A stretch of 27,960 bases of DNA, taken from contig JBBSHS010000030.1 of assembly GCA_038232515.1 (NCBI GenBank), positions 1-27,960 on the forward strand. The letters run 5' to 3'. Below the pieces are notes generated by a model. It was not told the DNA's origin, did not search any database, and saw only the letters and a list, made by a program, of their open reading frames with translations. This DNA is from JBBSHS01 sp038232515. Lineage in GTDB: Bacteria; Actinomycetota; Acidimicrobiia; Acidimicrobiales; JAUJNH01. Both the position numbers and the translations under genes were made by a program. Shown here in pieces: positions 14,497-21,876 of the stretch; position 1 is the first letter of the stretch, and each line of letters starts with the position of its first letter.

Positions 14497-15216
14497 TCAA
14501 GCCACTTCAGCTCGGGCCAACCACCTGGTCGTCAGGACCAGGGCGACCACGATGACGAGGGGCGGGACGACCAACGCGGCGACCAGGCTTGTGCCGTTCC
14601 GGGGGGCCACGTGGTCGGCGATCCTGGCCAGCAGCGAGCGGGTGTACACCGAGATGGACAGCTTGGCCGCGCCCTTGGCCGCCCGGGCCACGGCCAGCTC
14701 CCACACCAGCAGGTAGGCGAGGCCCCAGGCGAGGGCCCGTCGCACCCGCAGCCCCAAGCCCAGGAACACCGTCGTGTAGGCCACGGTGGCGAACGCCGAG
14801 CCGACGGCCGTGGCCATCACGACCCTGGAGGAGCTTCCGGCGATGCTGACGGCCGCCACCAGGGGGATCACCGCAACCGGCACGGCGATGGTCAGCGACG
14901 CCGCCAGCGCCGACGCCACCAGGCGCCAGCGCGGAACGGGGGTCAGCCACAGGTACACCATCGTCTTGTCGTCGGTGGGGTCCCCGAATGCGGCTGACGC
15001 GAACACCAGAGCGGTGACGGGCACGATGAGGTTGAGGCCGAAGGTGGTGATCAGCGCGGTGTAGACGCGGTCGGCCCGAGTCTCGGGATGGTCGGCGAAC
15101 CGCAGGGCCAGGCCCAACCCGAGCGCAGCCAACCCGACGGCGGACAGGCTGACCAGACGGGCCTTGGTCACCAGCGTCCGCAGGTACAGCCGGTACAGCA
15201 GCATCGTGGACTTCAC
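14497..15216 (-). CDS. ABC-2 type exporter permease
   Basis: This is a 239-residue integral membrane protein. It begins at a GTG overlapping the ATPase stop (GTGA), giving MKSTMLLYRLYLRTLVTKAR. It has about six hydrophobic helices: SAVGLAALGLGLAL, LNLIVPVTALVFASAAF, LAASLTIAVPVAVIPLVAAV, a helix near FATVAYTTVFLGLGL, LAWGLAYLLVWELAV, and a final LVAALVVPPLVIVVALVLT. The segment DDKTMVYLWLTPVPRWRLVAS resembles the conserved cytoplasmic loop of ABC-2 permeases. It should pair with the ATPase encoded just upstream (15213-16187) to form an exporter. The cargo is unknown. Confidence 0.75.
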   Translation of the reverse strand: MKSTMLLYRLYLRTLVTKARLVSLSAVGLAALGLGLALRFADHPETRADRVYTALITTFGLNLIVPVTALVFASAAFGDPTDDKTMVYLWLTPVPRWRLVASALAASLTIAVPVAVIPLVAAVSIAGSSSRVVMATAVGSAFATVAYTTVFLGLGLRVRRALAWGLAYLLVWELAVARAAKGAAKLSISVYTRSLLARIADHVAPRNGTSLVAALVVPPLVIVVALVLTTRWLARAEVA

Positions 15217-16187
15217 CGTGACACCAGGTAACGGAAGACCGAATCGAGGTCGTCGTCGAGGGCGGTCACCTCGAGCAGGCGGCTGTGGCTCTGGGCCGCC
15301 ACCGACACCACCGCCCGGCGGAAGGCAGCCACGGTGGTGGTGTCGACCAGCAGCGACTCCGGCGACTCGACCCACACGCCGACGACCGTTCCGTCGGACA
15401 ACAGTCCCGCGCCCAGCCGCGTGGGCGCGTCGGTGCGGACCCGGAGCCTGTGCGGGCGGTCGTCCATCAGGTTGCGGATGGCCCGGAAATCACCCTCGGC
15501 CACCAGGCGGCCGTTGGCCAGGACCAGCACGTTGCTGCCGAAACGCTCGACCTCGTCGAGAACGTGGCTCGACACCACCACGGTGCGGCCCTCGGCACCC
15601 AGACGGGCGAACAGCTCGATCATGCGCAGCCGCTGGCGCGGGTCCAGACCTTCGAGGGGCTCGTCCAGGAAGACGACCTCGGGTTGGTGCACGAGCGTCA
15701 CCGCCACCTTGATGCGCTGGCGCATGCCCTTGGAATAGGTGCGCACGGGCCGGCGGTCGTCAGGGTCGAGGTCCACCAGGCGCACGGCGTCGACGGCAGC
15801 CTCGCCCGCCGTGGGGACGTCGTGCAGGCCGGCGCTGAGGCGGACCAGATCGAGGCCTGTGAGCGCCTCGAACAGGTTCTCCTGCTGGGCGACGAGGCCG
15901 AGCCGGCGCCGGATGGCCAACGACGTGCGGGGGTCCTGGCCCAGCACACGGACCGTCCCCTGTGAGGGCGGCGTCAGCCCGCACACGATGCGCAACAGCG
16001 TTGACTTGCCGGCACCGTTGGCACCCAGGAGGGCCGTGACACCGGGGCCCACCGAGAACGTGACGTCGGAGAGGGCCACCACCGGGCCCATCCACTTGCT
16101 GGCCCGCTCGACCGAGACCGTGGCCGGCGGCGGCGGGGACGAGCCCGTCGGGCGCGAGTCGATCGACCCAGCCACCGGACCGCTCAT
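15213..16187 (-). CDS. ABC transporter ATP-binding protein (second pair)
   Basis: The product is a 324-residue ATPase. The ATG at 16187 overlaps the stop of the upstream permease gene (ATGA), which fixes the start although the frame is open much further. Motifs: Walker A GANGAGKST (55-63), Q-loop Gln101, a variant signature YSKGMRQR (151-158), Walker B VVFLDEP (171-177), D-loop and switch His208. YSKGMRQR in place of LSGGQ is common in drug- and ABC-2-type exporters. The 100-residue C-terminal extension fits the CcmA/NatA-like class. It probably works with the permease encoded by the next gene (14497-15216). Confidence 0.92.
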   Translation of the reverse strand: MSGPVAGSIDSRPTGSSPPPPATVSVERASKWMGPVVALSDVTFSVGPGVTALLGANGAGKSTLLRIVCGLTPPSQGTVRVLGQDPRTSLAIRRRLGLVAQQENLFEALTGLDLVRLSAGLHDVPTAGEAAVDAVRLVDLDPDDRRPVRTYSKGMRQRIKVAVTLVHQPEVVFLDEPLEGLDPRQRLRMIELFARLGAEGRTVVVSSHVLDEVERFGSNVLVLANGRLVAEGDFRAIRNLMDDRPHRLRVRTDAPTRLGAGLLSDGTVVGVWVESPESLLVDTTTVAAFRRAVVSVAAQSHSRLLEVTALDDDLDSVFRYLVSR

Positions 16188-17062
16188 CGGGTCACCTGTA
16201 GGCGCTGGTAACGGGCCCAGACGGCGATGGCTCCGACCACCGTCCAGATCAGGCAGACGAGGGCCACGACGGCGGTGGATGTGGAAGGCAGCATCAGCAG
16301 GCGACGGTGGCCGCCGAGGATGCGCACGGCCAACTCGTAGGGGGCGAGGTTCAAGTTGAAGAGCAACAGTGCGGAGGGAAGCCCGAACCCGAAGACCAGA
16401 GCCCCGGTGACGGCCTGGCTGCCGGCCAGCACGATGAGCGACGCGCCCGTGGCCAGCCCACGCCGGTCGGTGAGGCTGGACAGGGCCAGCGAGAACGCGG
16501 TGTAGAAGGCCGCCATCGTCAGGCCTGCGCCGAGGATGCGGACGAACATGAGCAGCACACCCTGGGGCCCGTGGGGGCCGTGGTTCTCCAGCACATACCC
16601 CACGAGCAGCAACAGCTGCGGACCGGTGGTGACAAAGGTGAGAACAGTGCCGACGGCCGCCGCCTTGGCCAGTAGGTAGGTGTCGCGGGTGAGGGGCGAG
16701 GCCAGGTAGAGGCTGAGCGAGCGGTAGCGGCGGTCGGGGCACAACGCCTCCGGCGCGCTGAACACCACGAACAACAAGATGGCGGCCGAGATGAAGCCGT
16801 AGTACTGGGGGTAGCTGGGGACGAAGTCCCTTGTGCGGTCGGCCGGCAGCAGGGAAAGGATCCCGATGAAGGCGACGGCCGGTAGATAGGCGATCACCAC
16901 CGACACGAACGGCAGCACCTTGTGACGGGCCGAACGGCGCAGGCCCATGATGCGCTGGACGGTGTGGGCCCAAAGACTGCGCACGGCCGCGGCCTCGCCC
17001 CGCCGGGTGCCGTCGTAGCGGCGGTAACCTTCGTCGAAGATCCGGGCCTCGACCGGTCTCAT
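16184..17062 (-). CDS. ABC-2 type exporter permease (first pair)
   Basis: The 292-residue membrane protein starts at an ATG overlapping the ATPase stop (ATGA). The N-terminus MRPVEARIFDEGYRRYDGTR is characteristic of actinobacterial ABC-2 permeases that sit next to NatA-like ATPases. About six helices follow: LPFVSVVIAYLPAVAFIGIL; AAILLFVVFSAPEAL; AAAVGTVLTFVTTGPQLLLL; LGAGLTMAAFYTAFSLAL; LIVLAGSQAVTGALVFGFGL; and AVVALVCLIWTVVGAIAVW. RYRSLSLYLASPLTRDTYLL is the typical loop. The partner is the ATPase encoded at 17059-18012. The substrate is unknown. Confidence 0.8.
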   Translation of the reverse strand: MRPVEARIFDEGYRRYDGTRRGEAAAVRSLWAHTVQRIMGLRRSARHKVLPFVSVVIAYLPAVAFIGILSLLPADRTRDFVPSYPQYYGFISAAILLFVVFSAPEALCPDRRYRSLSLYLASPLTRDTYLLAKAAAVGTVLTFVTTGPQLLLLVGYVLENHGPHGPQGVLLMFVRILGAGLTMAAFYTAFSLALSSLTDRRGLATGASLIVLAGSQAVTGALVFGFGLPSALLLFNLNLAPYELAVRILGGHRRLLMLPSTSTAVVALVCLIWTVVGAIAVWARYQRLQVTR

Positions 17063-18012
17063 GACGTGAGCGGCACCAGACCGTCGGCGTAGCCCGAGGC
17101 GCCCGACGCCAGGAAGACGTCCTCCAGACTGCGGGTGCGGCGCCGCAGTGAGCGCAGCCCGGCGCCGGACTCGGCCAGCACGTCGCGCACGGCGTCGTAC
17201 ACGCTCGGCGCTTCGAGGGCCACAATGATCCTGGGCCCGTCCATCATGGCGGCCACCCCCGCCGCCGCCAACCGGGCGACCACGTCGCCGGGCTCGACGG
17301 CACCGATGTCGAGCTCGACGACCAGCTCGTCCTCGCCCATGCGCCGCAGGTCATCCAGGCGCCCCCCTGCCACCGCCCGCCCGGCGTCGATGATGACGAC
17401 GCTGTCACTCACCCGTTCAACTTCGTCCAGCAGGTGCGAGGACAGCACCACGTCCAGGCCGAGGTCGGCTCCGACGTGGCGGATGAGGCCGAGCATCTCG
17501 TCACGCTGCATCGGGTCGAGGCCGTTGGTGGGCTCGTCCAGCAGCACCAGGGCCGGGTCGTGGACGATGGCCTGGGCCAACTTGACCCGTTGGCGCTGGC
17601 CCGTGCTCATGGTGCCGATCGGGCGGAAGCGCTCCTCGCCCAGACCCACCTCGTACAGGGCGTCCGACGCCCGGGCCGTGGCCACACGATGGGGAAGCCC
17701 GTGGATCTCGGCCATGTGGCGCACCAGGTCCTGGGCGACCACGTCGGGCGGGAGGGCATCGTGCTCGGGGGCGTAGCCGATGCGGGCCCGCATGGCCGCC
17801 CCGGCTCGGAAAGGGTCGACACCGAGCACGGCCATGCTGCCGCCGTCGGGTTTGTGCAGGCCGAGGATCAGGGTCAGCAGCGTGGTCTTGCCGGCGCCGT
17901 TGGCCCCCAGCAGCCCGGTGATGCCGGGACCGATCGTGAAGGTGGCCGACATGAGCGCCTGCGTCGAGCCCCAACGCTTGGAGACGCCTTCCGCCACGAC
18001 CACCTGCTCCAT
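17059..18012 (-). CDS. ABC transporter ATP-binding protein (first pair)
   Basis: This is a 317-residue ATPase and the first gene of the two-exporter operon. I chose the ATG at 18012 because the domain begins at once (MEQVVVAEGVSKRWG) and a TACCCT element lies seven bases before it. Motifs: Walker A GANGAGKTT, signature MSTGQRQRVKLAQ, Walker B LVLLDEPTNGLDP and the switch His in LSSHLLDEVE. The C-terminal 100 residues form a NatA-like extension. In order, the operon reads ATPase, permease, ATPase, permease, each overlapping the next by four bases, then perhaps the DUF4333 lipoprotein. Either two exporters or one heteromeric exporter is possible. Confidence 0.92.
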   Translation of the reverse strand: MEQVVVAEGVSKRWGSTQALMSATFTIGPGITGLLGANGAGKTTLLTLILGLHKPDGGSMAVLGVDPFRAGAAMRARIGYAPEHDALPPDVVAQDLVRHMAEIHGLPHRVATARASDALYEVGLGEERFRPIGTMSTGQRQRVKLAQAIVHDPALVLLDEPTNGLDPMQRDEMLGLIRHVGADLGLDVVLSSHLLDEVERVSDSVVIIDAGRAVAGGRLDDLRRMGEDELVVELDIGAVEPGDVVARLAAAGVAAMMDGPRIIVALEAPSVYDAVRDVLAESGAGLRSLRRRTRSLEDVFLASGASGYADGLVPLTS

Positions 18013-18019
18013 CGTTGCG

Positions 18020-18025
18020 AGGGTA
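18020..18025 (-). promoter_or_regulatory. -10-like element TACCCT for the ABC operon
   Basis: On the minus strand TACCCT is followed by seven bases and the ATG at 18012, again the leaderless arrangement. It is divergent from the ilvD element 48 bases away, so the 73-base gap holds both promoters. Confidence 0.5.
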
Positions 18026-18073
18026 GTGGCGTCGGGCCATCGAAAGCGGCTGTGCCGGCAGGGTGGCCGGCGG

Positions 18074-18079
18074 TAGCCT
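18074..18079 (+). promoter_or_regulatory. -10-like element TAGCCT before ilvD
   Basis: TAGCCT, then six bases, then the ATG of ilvD at 18086. There is no Shine-Dalgarno. The gap is too short for a branched-chain attenuator or leader peptide, so ilvD is not controlled that way here. Confidence 0.5.
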
Positions 18080-18085
18080 CGCCGC

Positions 18086-19771
18086 ATGGGTGACGGCAAG
18101 ATCCGCAGCAGGGACGTGACCGACGGTTACGAGCGAGCCCCGGCCCGGGCCATGCTGCGGGCCATCGGCATGACCGACGACGACTGGGGAAAGCCCCAGG
18201 TGGGGGTGGCGTCGTCGTGGAACGAGGTGACGCCGTGCAACATGCCGCTCGACCGGCTGGCCAAGCTGTCCAAGGAGGGAATCCGGGCCGGTGGTGGGTT
18301 CCCCATCCAGTTCTGCACCATCGCCGTGTCCGACGGGATCTCGATGGGCCACGAGGGCATGCGGGCGTCGCTGGTGTCGCGCGAGGTCATCGCCGACTCG
18401 ATCGAGTGCATGGTGCACGCCGAGCGGTTCGATGCCGTCGCCCTGTTCGCCGGGTGCGACAAGTCCCTGCCGGGGATGCTCATGGCCGCGGCCCGGCTCG
18501 ACCTGCCGGCCGTGTTCCTGTACGGCGGTTCCATCCTCCCCGGTCGGGGCGCCCACGGCGAGGCCCTCGATATCGTCAGCGTGTTCGAGGCGGTGGGTGG
18601 CCGCTCCGCCGGCAAGCTCACCGACAAGGAGTTGTCGTTCATCGAGCGCAACGCCTGCCCGACGGTCGGTTCATGCGCCGGGATGTTCACGGCCAACACG
18701 ATGGCGTCGGTGGGCGAGGCGCTGGGCATGTCCCTGCTGGGTTCCGCCTCCACCCCGGCGGTCGACCCCCGCCGCGACGACTACGCGGTGGCCTCGGGTC
18801 GGGCCCTGATGGGGCTGGTGGACGCCGGCATCCGGGCCCGCCAGATCATGACGCGGGAGGCGTTCCACAACGCCATCTCGGTGGTGATGGCGCTGGGCGG
18901 CTCGACCAACGCCGTGCTCCACCTCCTGGCCATCGCCCACGAGGCCCGGGTGGACCTGTCCCTGGACGACTTCGACCAGATCGGCCGAAGGGTGCCACAC
19001 CTGGCCGACACCAGGCCGGCCGGCAAGTACCACATGGTCGACCTCGACCGCATCGGCGGTGTGCCCGTGGTGCTGCGTGAGCTGCTCGACGGCGGCCTCC
19101 TCCACGGCGACGCGCTAACTGTGAGCGGTCGCACCATCGGCGAGGAGCTGGAGGCCTTGGCACCACCGGCGCCGGACGGCGACGTGGTCCGCCAGCTGTC
19201 GCGCCCCATCCACCATGACGGCGGTATCGCCATCCTGTCAGGCTCGCTGGCGCCCCTCGGATCGGTGGTCAAGGTGGCGGGCATCCCCGGCGAGCAGATG
19301 CACTTCGAAGGGCCGGCCCAGGTCTTCGATGGCGAACAGGACGCCCTCGACGCCATCCTCCACGGCTCCATCCCGCCCGGCTCGGTGGTGGTCATCCGCT
19401 ACGAGGGGCCCAAGGGTGGTCCGGGCATGAGGGAGATGCTGGCCGTCACGGGGGCCATGAAGGGCGCCGGCCGGGGCGCCGACTGCGCGCTCCTGACCGA
19501 CGGCCGGTTCTCAGGCGGGACCCACGGCTACTGCATCGGCCACGTGGCCCCCGAAGCGGTCGACGGCGGCCCCATCGCCTTTGTACGCGACGGGGACACC
19601 GTCATGATCGACGTGCCCGACCGTCGCATCGACCTGCTGGTCGACGACGCCGAGCTGGCCGGCCGCCGGGCCGGCTGGAAGCTCCCCGAGCCCCGGTACA
19701 CCACCGGCGTGCTGGCCAAGTACGCCCGGCTGGTCACGGGGGCGGAGAAAGGCGCCATCACCGAGCCGTAA
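18086..19771 (+). CDS. ilvD: Dihydroxy-acid dehydratase
   Basis: This enzyme dehydrates 2,3-dihydroxy-isovalerate and -methylvalerate to the 2-keto acids in valine, isoleucine and, indirectly, leucine and pantothenate synthesis. At 561 residues it has normal length. Cys51 (TPCNMP), Cys124 in the signature CDKSLPGM and Cys197 (GSCAGMF) are the cysteines expected to hold the iron-sulfur cluster; Asp83 and Lys126 fit the magnesium site. The second signature TDGRFSGGTHGYCIGHVAPE is intact near the C-terminus. Three cluster cysteines suggest the [2Fe-2S] type known from plants and Mycobacterium. No other ilv gene is in the window. It is convergent with the cysteine desulfurase gene, five bases away. 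Confidence 0.97.
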   Translation: MGDGKIRSRDVTDGYERAPARAMLRAIGMTDDDWGKPQVGVASSWNEVTPCNMPLDRLAKLSKEGIRAGGGFPIQFCTIAVSDGISMGHEGMRASLVSREVIADSIECMVHAERFDAVALFAGCDKSLPGMLMAAARLDLPAVFLYGGSILPGRGAHGEALDIVSVFEAVGGRSAGKLTDKELSFIERNACPTVGSCAGMFTANTMASVGEALGMSLLGSASTPAVDPRRDDYAVASGRALMGLVDAGIRARQIMTREAFHNAISVVMALGGSTNAVLHLLAIAHEARVDLSLDDFDQIGRRVPHLADTRPAGKYHMVDLDRIGGVPVVLRELLDGGLLHGDALTVSGRTIGEELEALAPPAPDGDVVRQLSRPIHHDGGIAILSGSLAPLGSVVKVAGIPGEQMHFEGPAQVFDGEQDALDAILHGSIPPGSVVVIRYEGPKGGPGMREMLAVTGAMKGAGRGADCALLTDGRFSGGTHGYCIGHVAPEAVDGGPIAFVRDGDTVMIDVPDRRIDLLVDDAELAGRRAGWKLPEPRYTTGVLAKYARLVTGAEKGAITEP

Positions 19772-19776
19772 CGGGT

Positions 19777-20904
19777 TCAGGCTCCCCCGCCGCGGGCACG
19801 GTCGACGGCGGCGGCCACGGCGTCGACGGCGGCCTCGATCTCGGCCCCGGTGGTCTGGCGACCGAGGCTCAGGCGCAGCGACGACAGCGCATCGGCCTTG
19901 GCCAGGCCCATGGCCGTCAGCACGTGGCTGGGCTCGATGGCGCCGCTGGCACAGGCCGATCCGGCCGACGCGCACACGCCGGCTTCGTCCAGCAGGACGA
20001 GCAGCACCTCGGACTCGACACCGGGACCGAAGCGGAGATGGGCGTTGTTGGGCAGCTTGGCCTGACGCCGTCCGGTCTCGACGGCGCCAGGCACCCGGGC
20101 CATGACGGCGTCCACCAGGCGGTCACGCAGGGCCGCCACGCGGGGCACCACGGTGAGCCGCTCCTCGACGGCCAGGCGCAGGGCTTCGGCGAAGCCGACG
20201 ATGCCGGCCACGTTCTGGGTGCCGCTACGGCGCTCGCGCTCCTGTCCACCACCGAGGAGCATGGGACGCAGAGGGGTGCCGTCGCGCACGACGAGCGCCC
20301 CGACGCCCTTGGGGCCGCCCAGCTTGTGGGCGGCCACGGCCACCAAGGCCGCCGGTGCGGCCAACGAGGCGACGTCCAGCCATGGGGCCGCCTGCACGGC
20401 GTCGGTGGCCAGAACGGCCTGAGGGGCGTGCTGCTCGACCACGGCGGCGACGTCGCCCAGCGGCTGGCACGTCCCCACCTCGTTGTTGGCCAGGTGGACG
20501 CTGACGACCGACACGCCGTGGTCGAGGATTGCGGCCAAGGCGTCCAGGTCGACGACACCGTCGCTGGACACCGGCACCAACCTCCCGCCCAGCGCCTCGG
20601 TGGCGTGCAAGGCGGCGTGGTGCTCGGTGGCCGTGCACACCGGCACGCCGCCCAGGCGGCCGACGACACCGGCGATGGCCAGGTTGTCGGCTTCTGTGCC
20701 CCCTGCGGTGAACACCACCTCGCCGGGGCGGCACCCGAGGGCGGCGGCCACGGTGTCGCGGGCCTCGTCGACGGCCAGTCGGGCCCGGCGGCTGACGGCG
20801 TGACCGCCCGACGGGTTGCCGAAGTGCTCGGTCAGGTACGGCAGCATGGCGGCCAACACCTCGGGACGCATCGGCGTCGTGGCCGCGTGGTCGAGATAGA
20901 TCAT
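19777..20904 (-). CDS. Cysteine desulfurase (NifS/IscS-like, PLP-dependent)
   Basis: The enzyme removes sulfur from cysteine as a protein-bound persulfide for iron-sulfur clusters or tRNA thiolation. The 375-residue product begins MIYLDHAATTPM at an ATG overlapping the RDD gene stop (ATGA). The much longer open frame upstream is a shadow. The PLP-binding residues are Lys194 in AAHKLGGPKG, Asp168 and Gln171 in ATDAVQAAP, and the His pair in TATEHHA. The catalytic Cys318 lies in CASAGSACASGAIEPSHVL on the short loop. RSGTQNVAG is also typical. No iscU, sufU or mnmA is adjacent in this window, so its sulfur acceptor cannot be named and I give no gene symbol. Confidence 0.93.
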   Translation of the reverse strand: MIYLDHAATTPMRPEVLAAMLPYLTEHFGNPSGGHAVSRRARLAVDEARDTVAAALGCRPGEVVFTAGGTEADNLAIAGVVGRLGGVPVCTATEHHAALHATEALGGRLVPVSSDGVVDLDALAAILDHGVSVVSVHLANNEVGTCQPLGDVAAVVEQHAPQAVLATDAVQAAPWLDVASLAAPAALVAVAAHKLGGPKGVGALVVRDGTPLRPMLLGGGQERERRSGTQNVAGIVGFAEALRLAVEERLTVVPRVAALRDRLVDAVMARVPGAVETGRRQAKLPNNAHLRFGPGVESEVLLVLLDEAGVCASAGSACASGAIEPSHVLTAMGLAKADALSSLRLSLGRQTTGAEIEAAVDAVAAAVDRARGGGA

Positions 20905-21836
20905 CGGGGCACGGCGAAGCCGTCGGCCGGCTGGGGATGCGGGGATGGTGGGTTTGACGGCGACCATGTGGGCGTCGGGCCCGGCGGGGGCATCGGTCCT
21001 GCCGTCGGCCACCGCGACGCGTCCACGCCGACGGGCCGGGGCCGCTCCACCCCCCAGTCCGCAGCCTGGACGGGCCCGACGGGACGGGCTCCACGCAGCT
21101 GGACCCTGGCCGCCACCACGGCCAGGAACAGCTCGGGGGTGACCCAGGGCGGCGGGGTGTGGCCGAGGCCACCGGCCAGCGGCGCAGCCAGCTGACGGGC
21201 CAGATCGGCCCGGAGCGGGTGGGGCAGGCCCGGCGCCCGCAGCAGGAACGAGCGCACCCTGGTGTAGTCCTCCGAGCCCACCCCGGCCACGTCGACGGTG
21301 GCCGCGTACGCCTCGCAGCCGGCGGGCACGGGGAAGATCATGGCGGTGGGCGCCTTGGCCCCACTGCGCTCGCGCAGCACGATGGTGCCAGCCACGACAT
21401 CGCCCAGGCGCTGGTTCGAAGTGCTCAGGAAGATGGCCACGATCCCCGGTACCGGCCCGATGATGAACAGCCCCATCTGGTCCACGAGGCTCAGGGCACT
21501 GCGAATGGCGGCGTGGCGGAAACCGATGGGGGCACCGACGACGGTGACGACCCGAAGCCCAAAAGCCGCTTTTCCCGGCGTTCGGCCCCGCCAGAGGGCT
21601 TCGAACAGGGCGGGATAGGCGAAGACGAGCAGGAAGATGGCGACCAGGAGAATGATCACCAGTGGCGTCGTCGGTACGCCGGCCGACGACGCCAGGCCGA
21701 GCAACAGCCCGAGGCCCAGGCCGACGACGATCTGGATGAGAAGATCCAGCAGCCGGGCGCCGACCCGGGTGGCCAGACCGGCCGTGCCCAGGTCGAGCAC
21801 GACCGCCTCGGGAGTCACGATGCGGGGCCCGGCCAC
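20901..21836 (-). CDS. RDD-family membrane protein
   Basis: The product is 311 residues from a GTG at 21836. The RDD domain spans about residues 20-160. It contains TRVGARLLDLLIQIVVGLGL with the Arg/Asp pair, a second helix TPLVIILLVAIFLLVFAYPA, the conserved LWRGRTPGKAAFGLRVV, a third hydrophobic stretch GLFIIGPVPGIVAIFLS, and NQRLGDVVAGTIVL. The remaining 150 residues are cytoplasmic, helical, and end in a Pro-rich tail. Across actinobacteria RDD proteins sit with SpoIIM-like, MoxR and DUF58 genes, as here; their role is uncertain (ion exchange has been shown for some). It is coupled to the cysteine desulfurase gene and divergent from the SpoIIM gene, only 40 bases apart. Confidence 0.85.
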   Translation of the reverse strand: MAGPRIVTPEAVVLDLGTAGLATRVGARLLDLLIQIVVGLGLGLLLGLASSAGVPTTPLVIILLVAIFLLVFAYPALFEALWRGRTPGKAAFGLRVVTVVGAPIGFRHAAIRSALSLVDQMGLFIIGPVPGIVAIFLSTSNQRLGDVVAGTIVLRERSGAKAPTAMIFPVPAGCEAYAATVDVAGVGSEDYTRVRSFLLRAPGLPHPLRADLARQLAAPLAGGLGHTPPPWVTPELFLAVVAARVQLRGARPVGPVQAADWGVERPRPVGVDASRWPTAGPMPPPGPTPTWSPSNPPSPHPQPADGFAVPR

Positions 21837-21844
21837 GGACGTCG

Positions 21845-21867
21845 AGGGTAGCGAAGACCGCTACCGT
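21845..21867. promoter_or_regulatory. Back-to-back -10 elements within a palindrome, RDD/SpoIIM gap
   Basis: The 40-base gap holds TACCCT on the minus strand (21845-21850), 8 bases before the RDD GTG. It also holds TACCGT on the plus strand (21862-21867), 9 bases before the SpoIIM GTG. They are part of a perfect inverted repeat, GGTAGCG (21847-21853) and CGCTACC (21859-21865), with a 5-base centre. Each -35 region would fall near or inside the opposite gene start, so the two polymerases could not bind together. Confidence 0.5.
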
Positions 21868-21876
21868 GCACCGCAG

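Noticed and set aside
18013..18085. Attenuator or leader peptide before ilvD
   Set aside because: The 73-base gap has no Val/Leu/Ile-rich leader or terminator pair, and the -10-like element is only six bases before the ATG.
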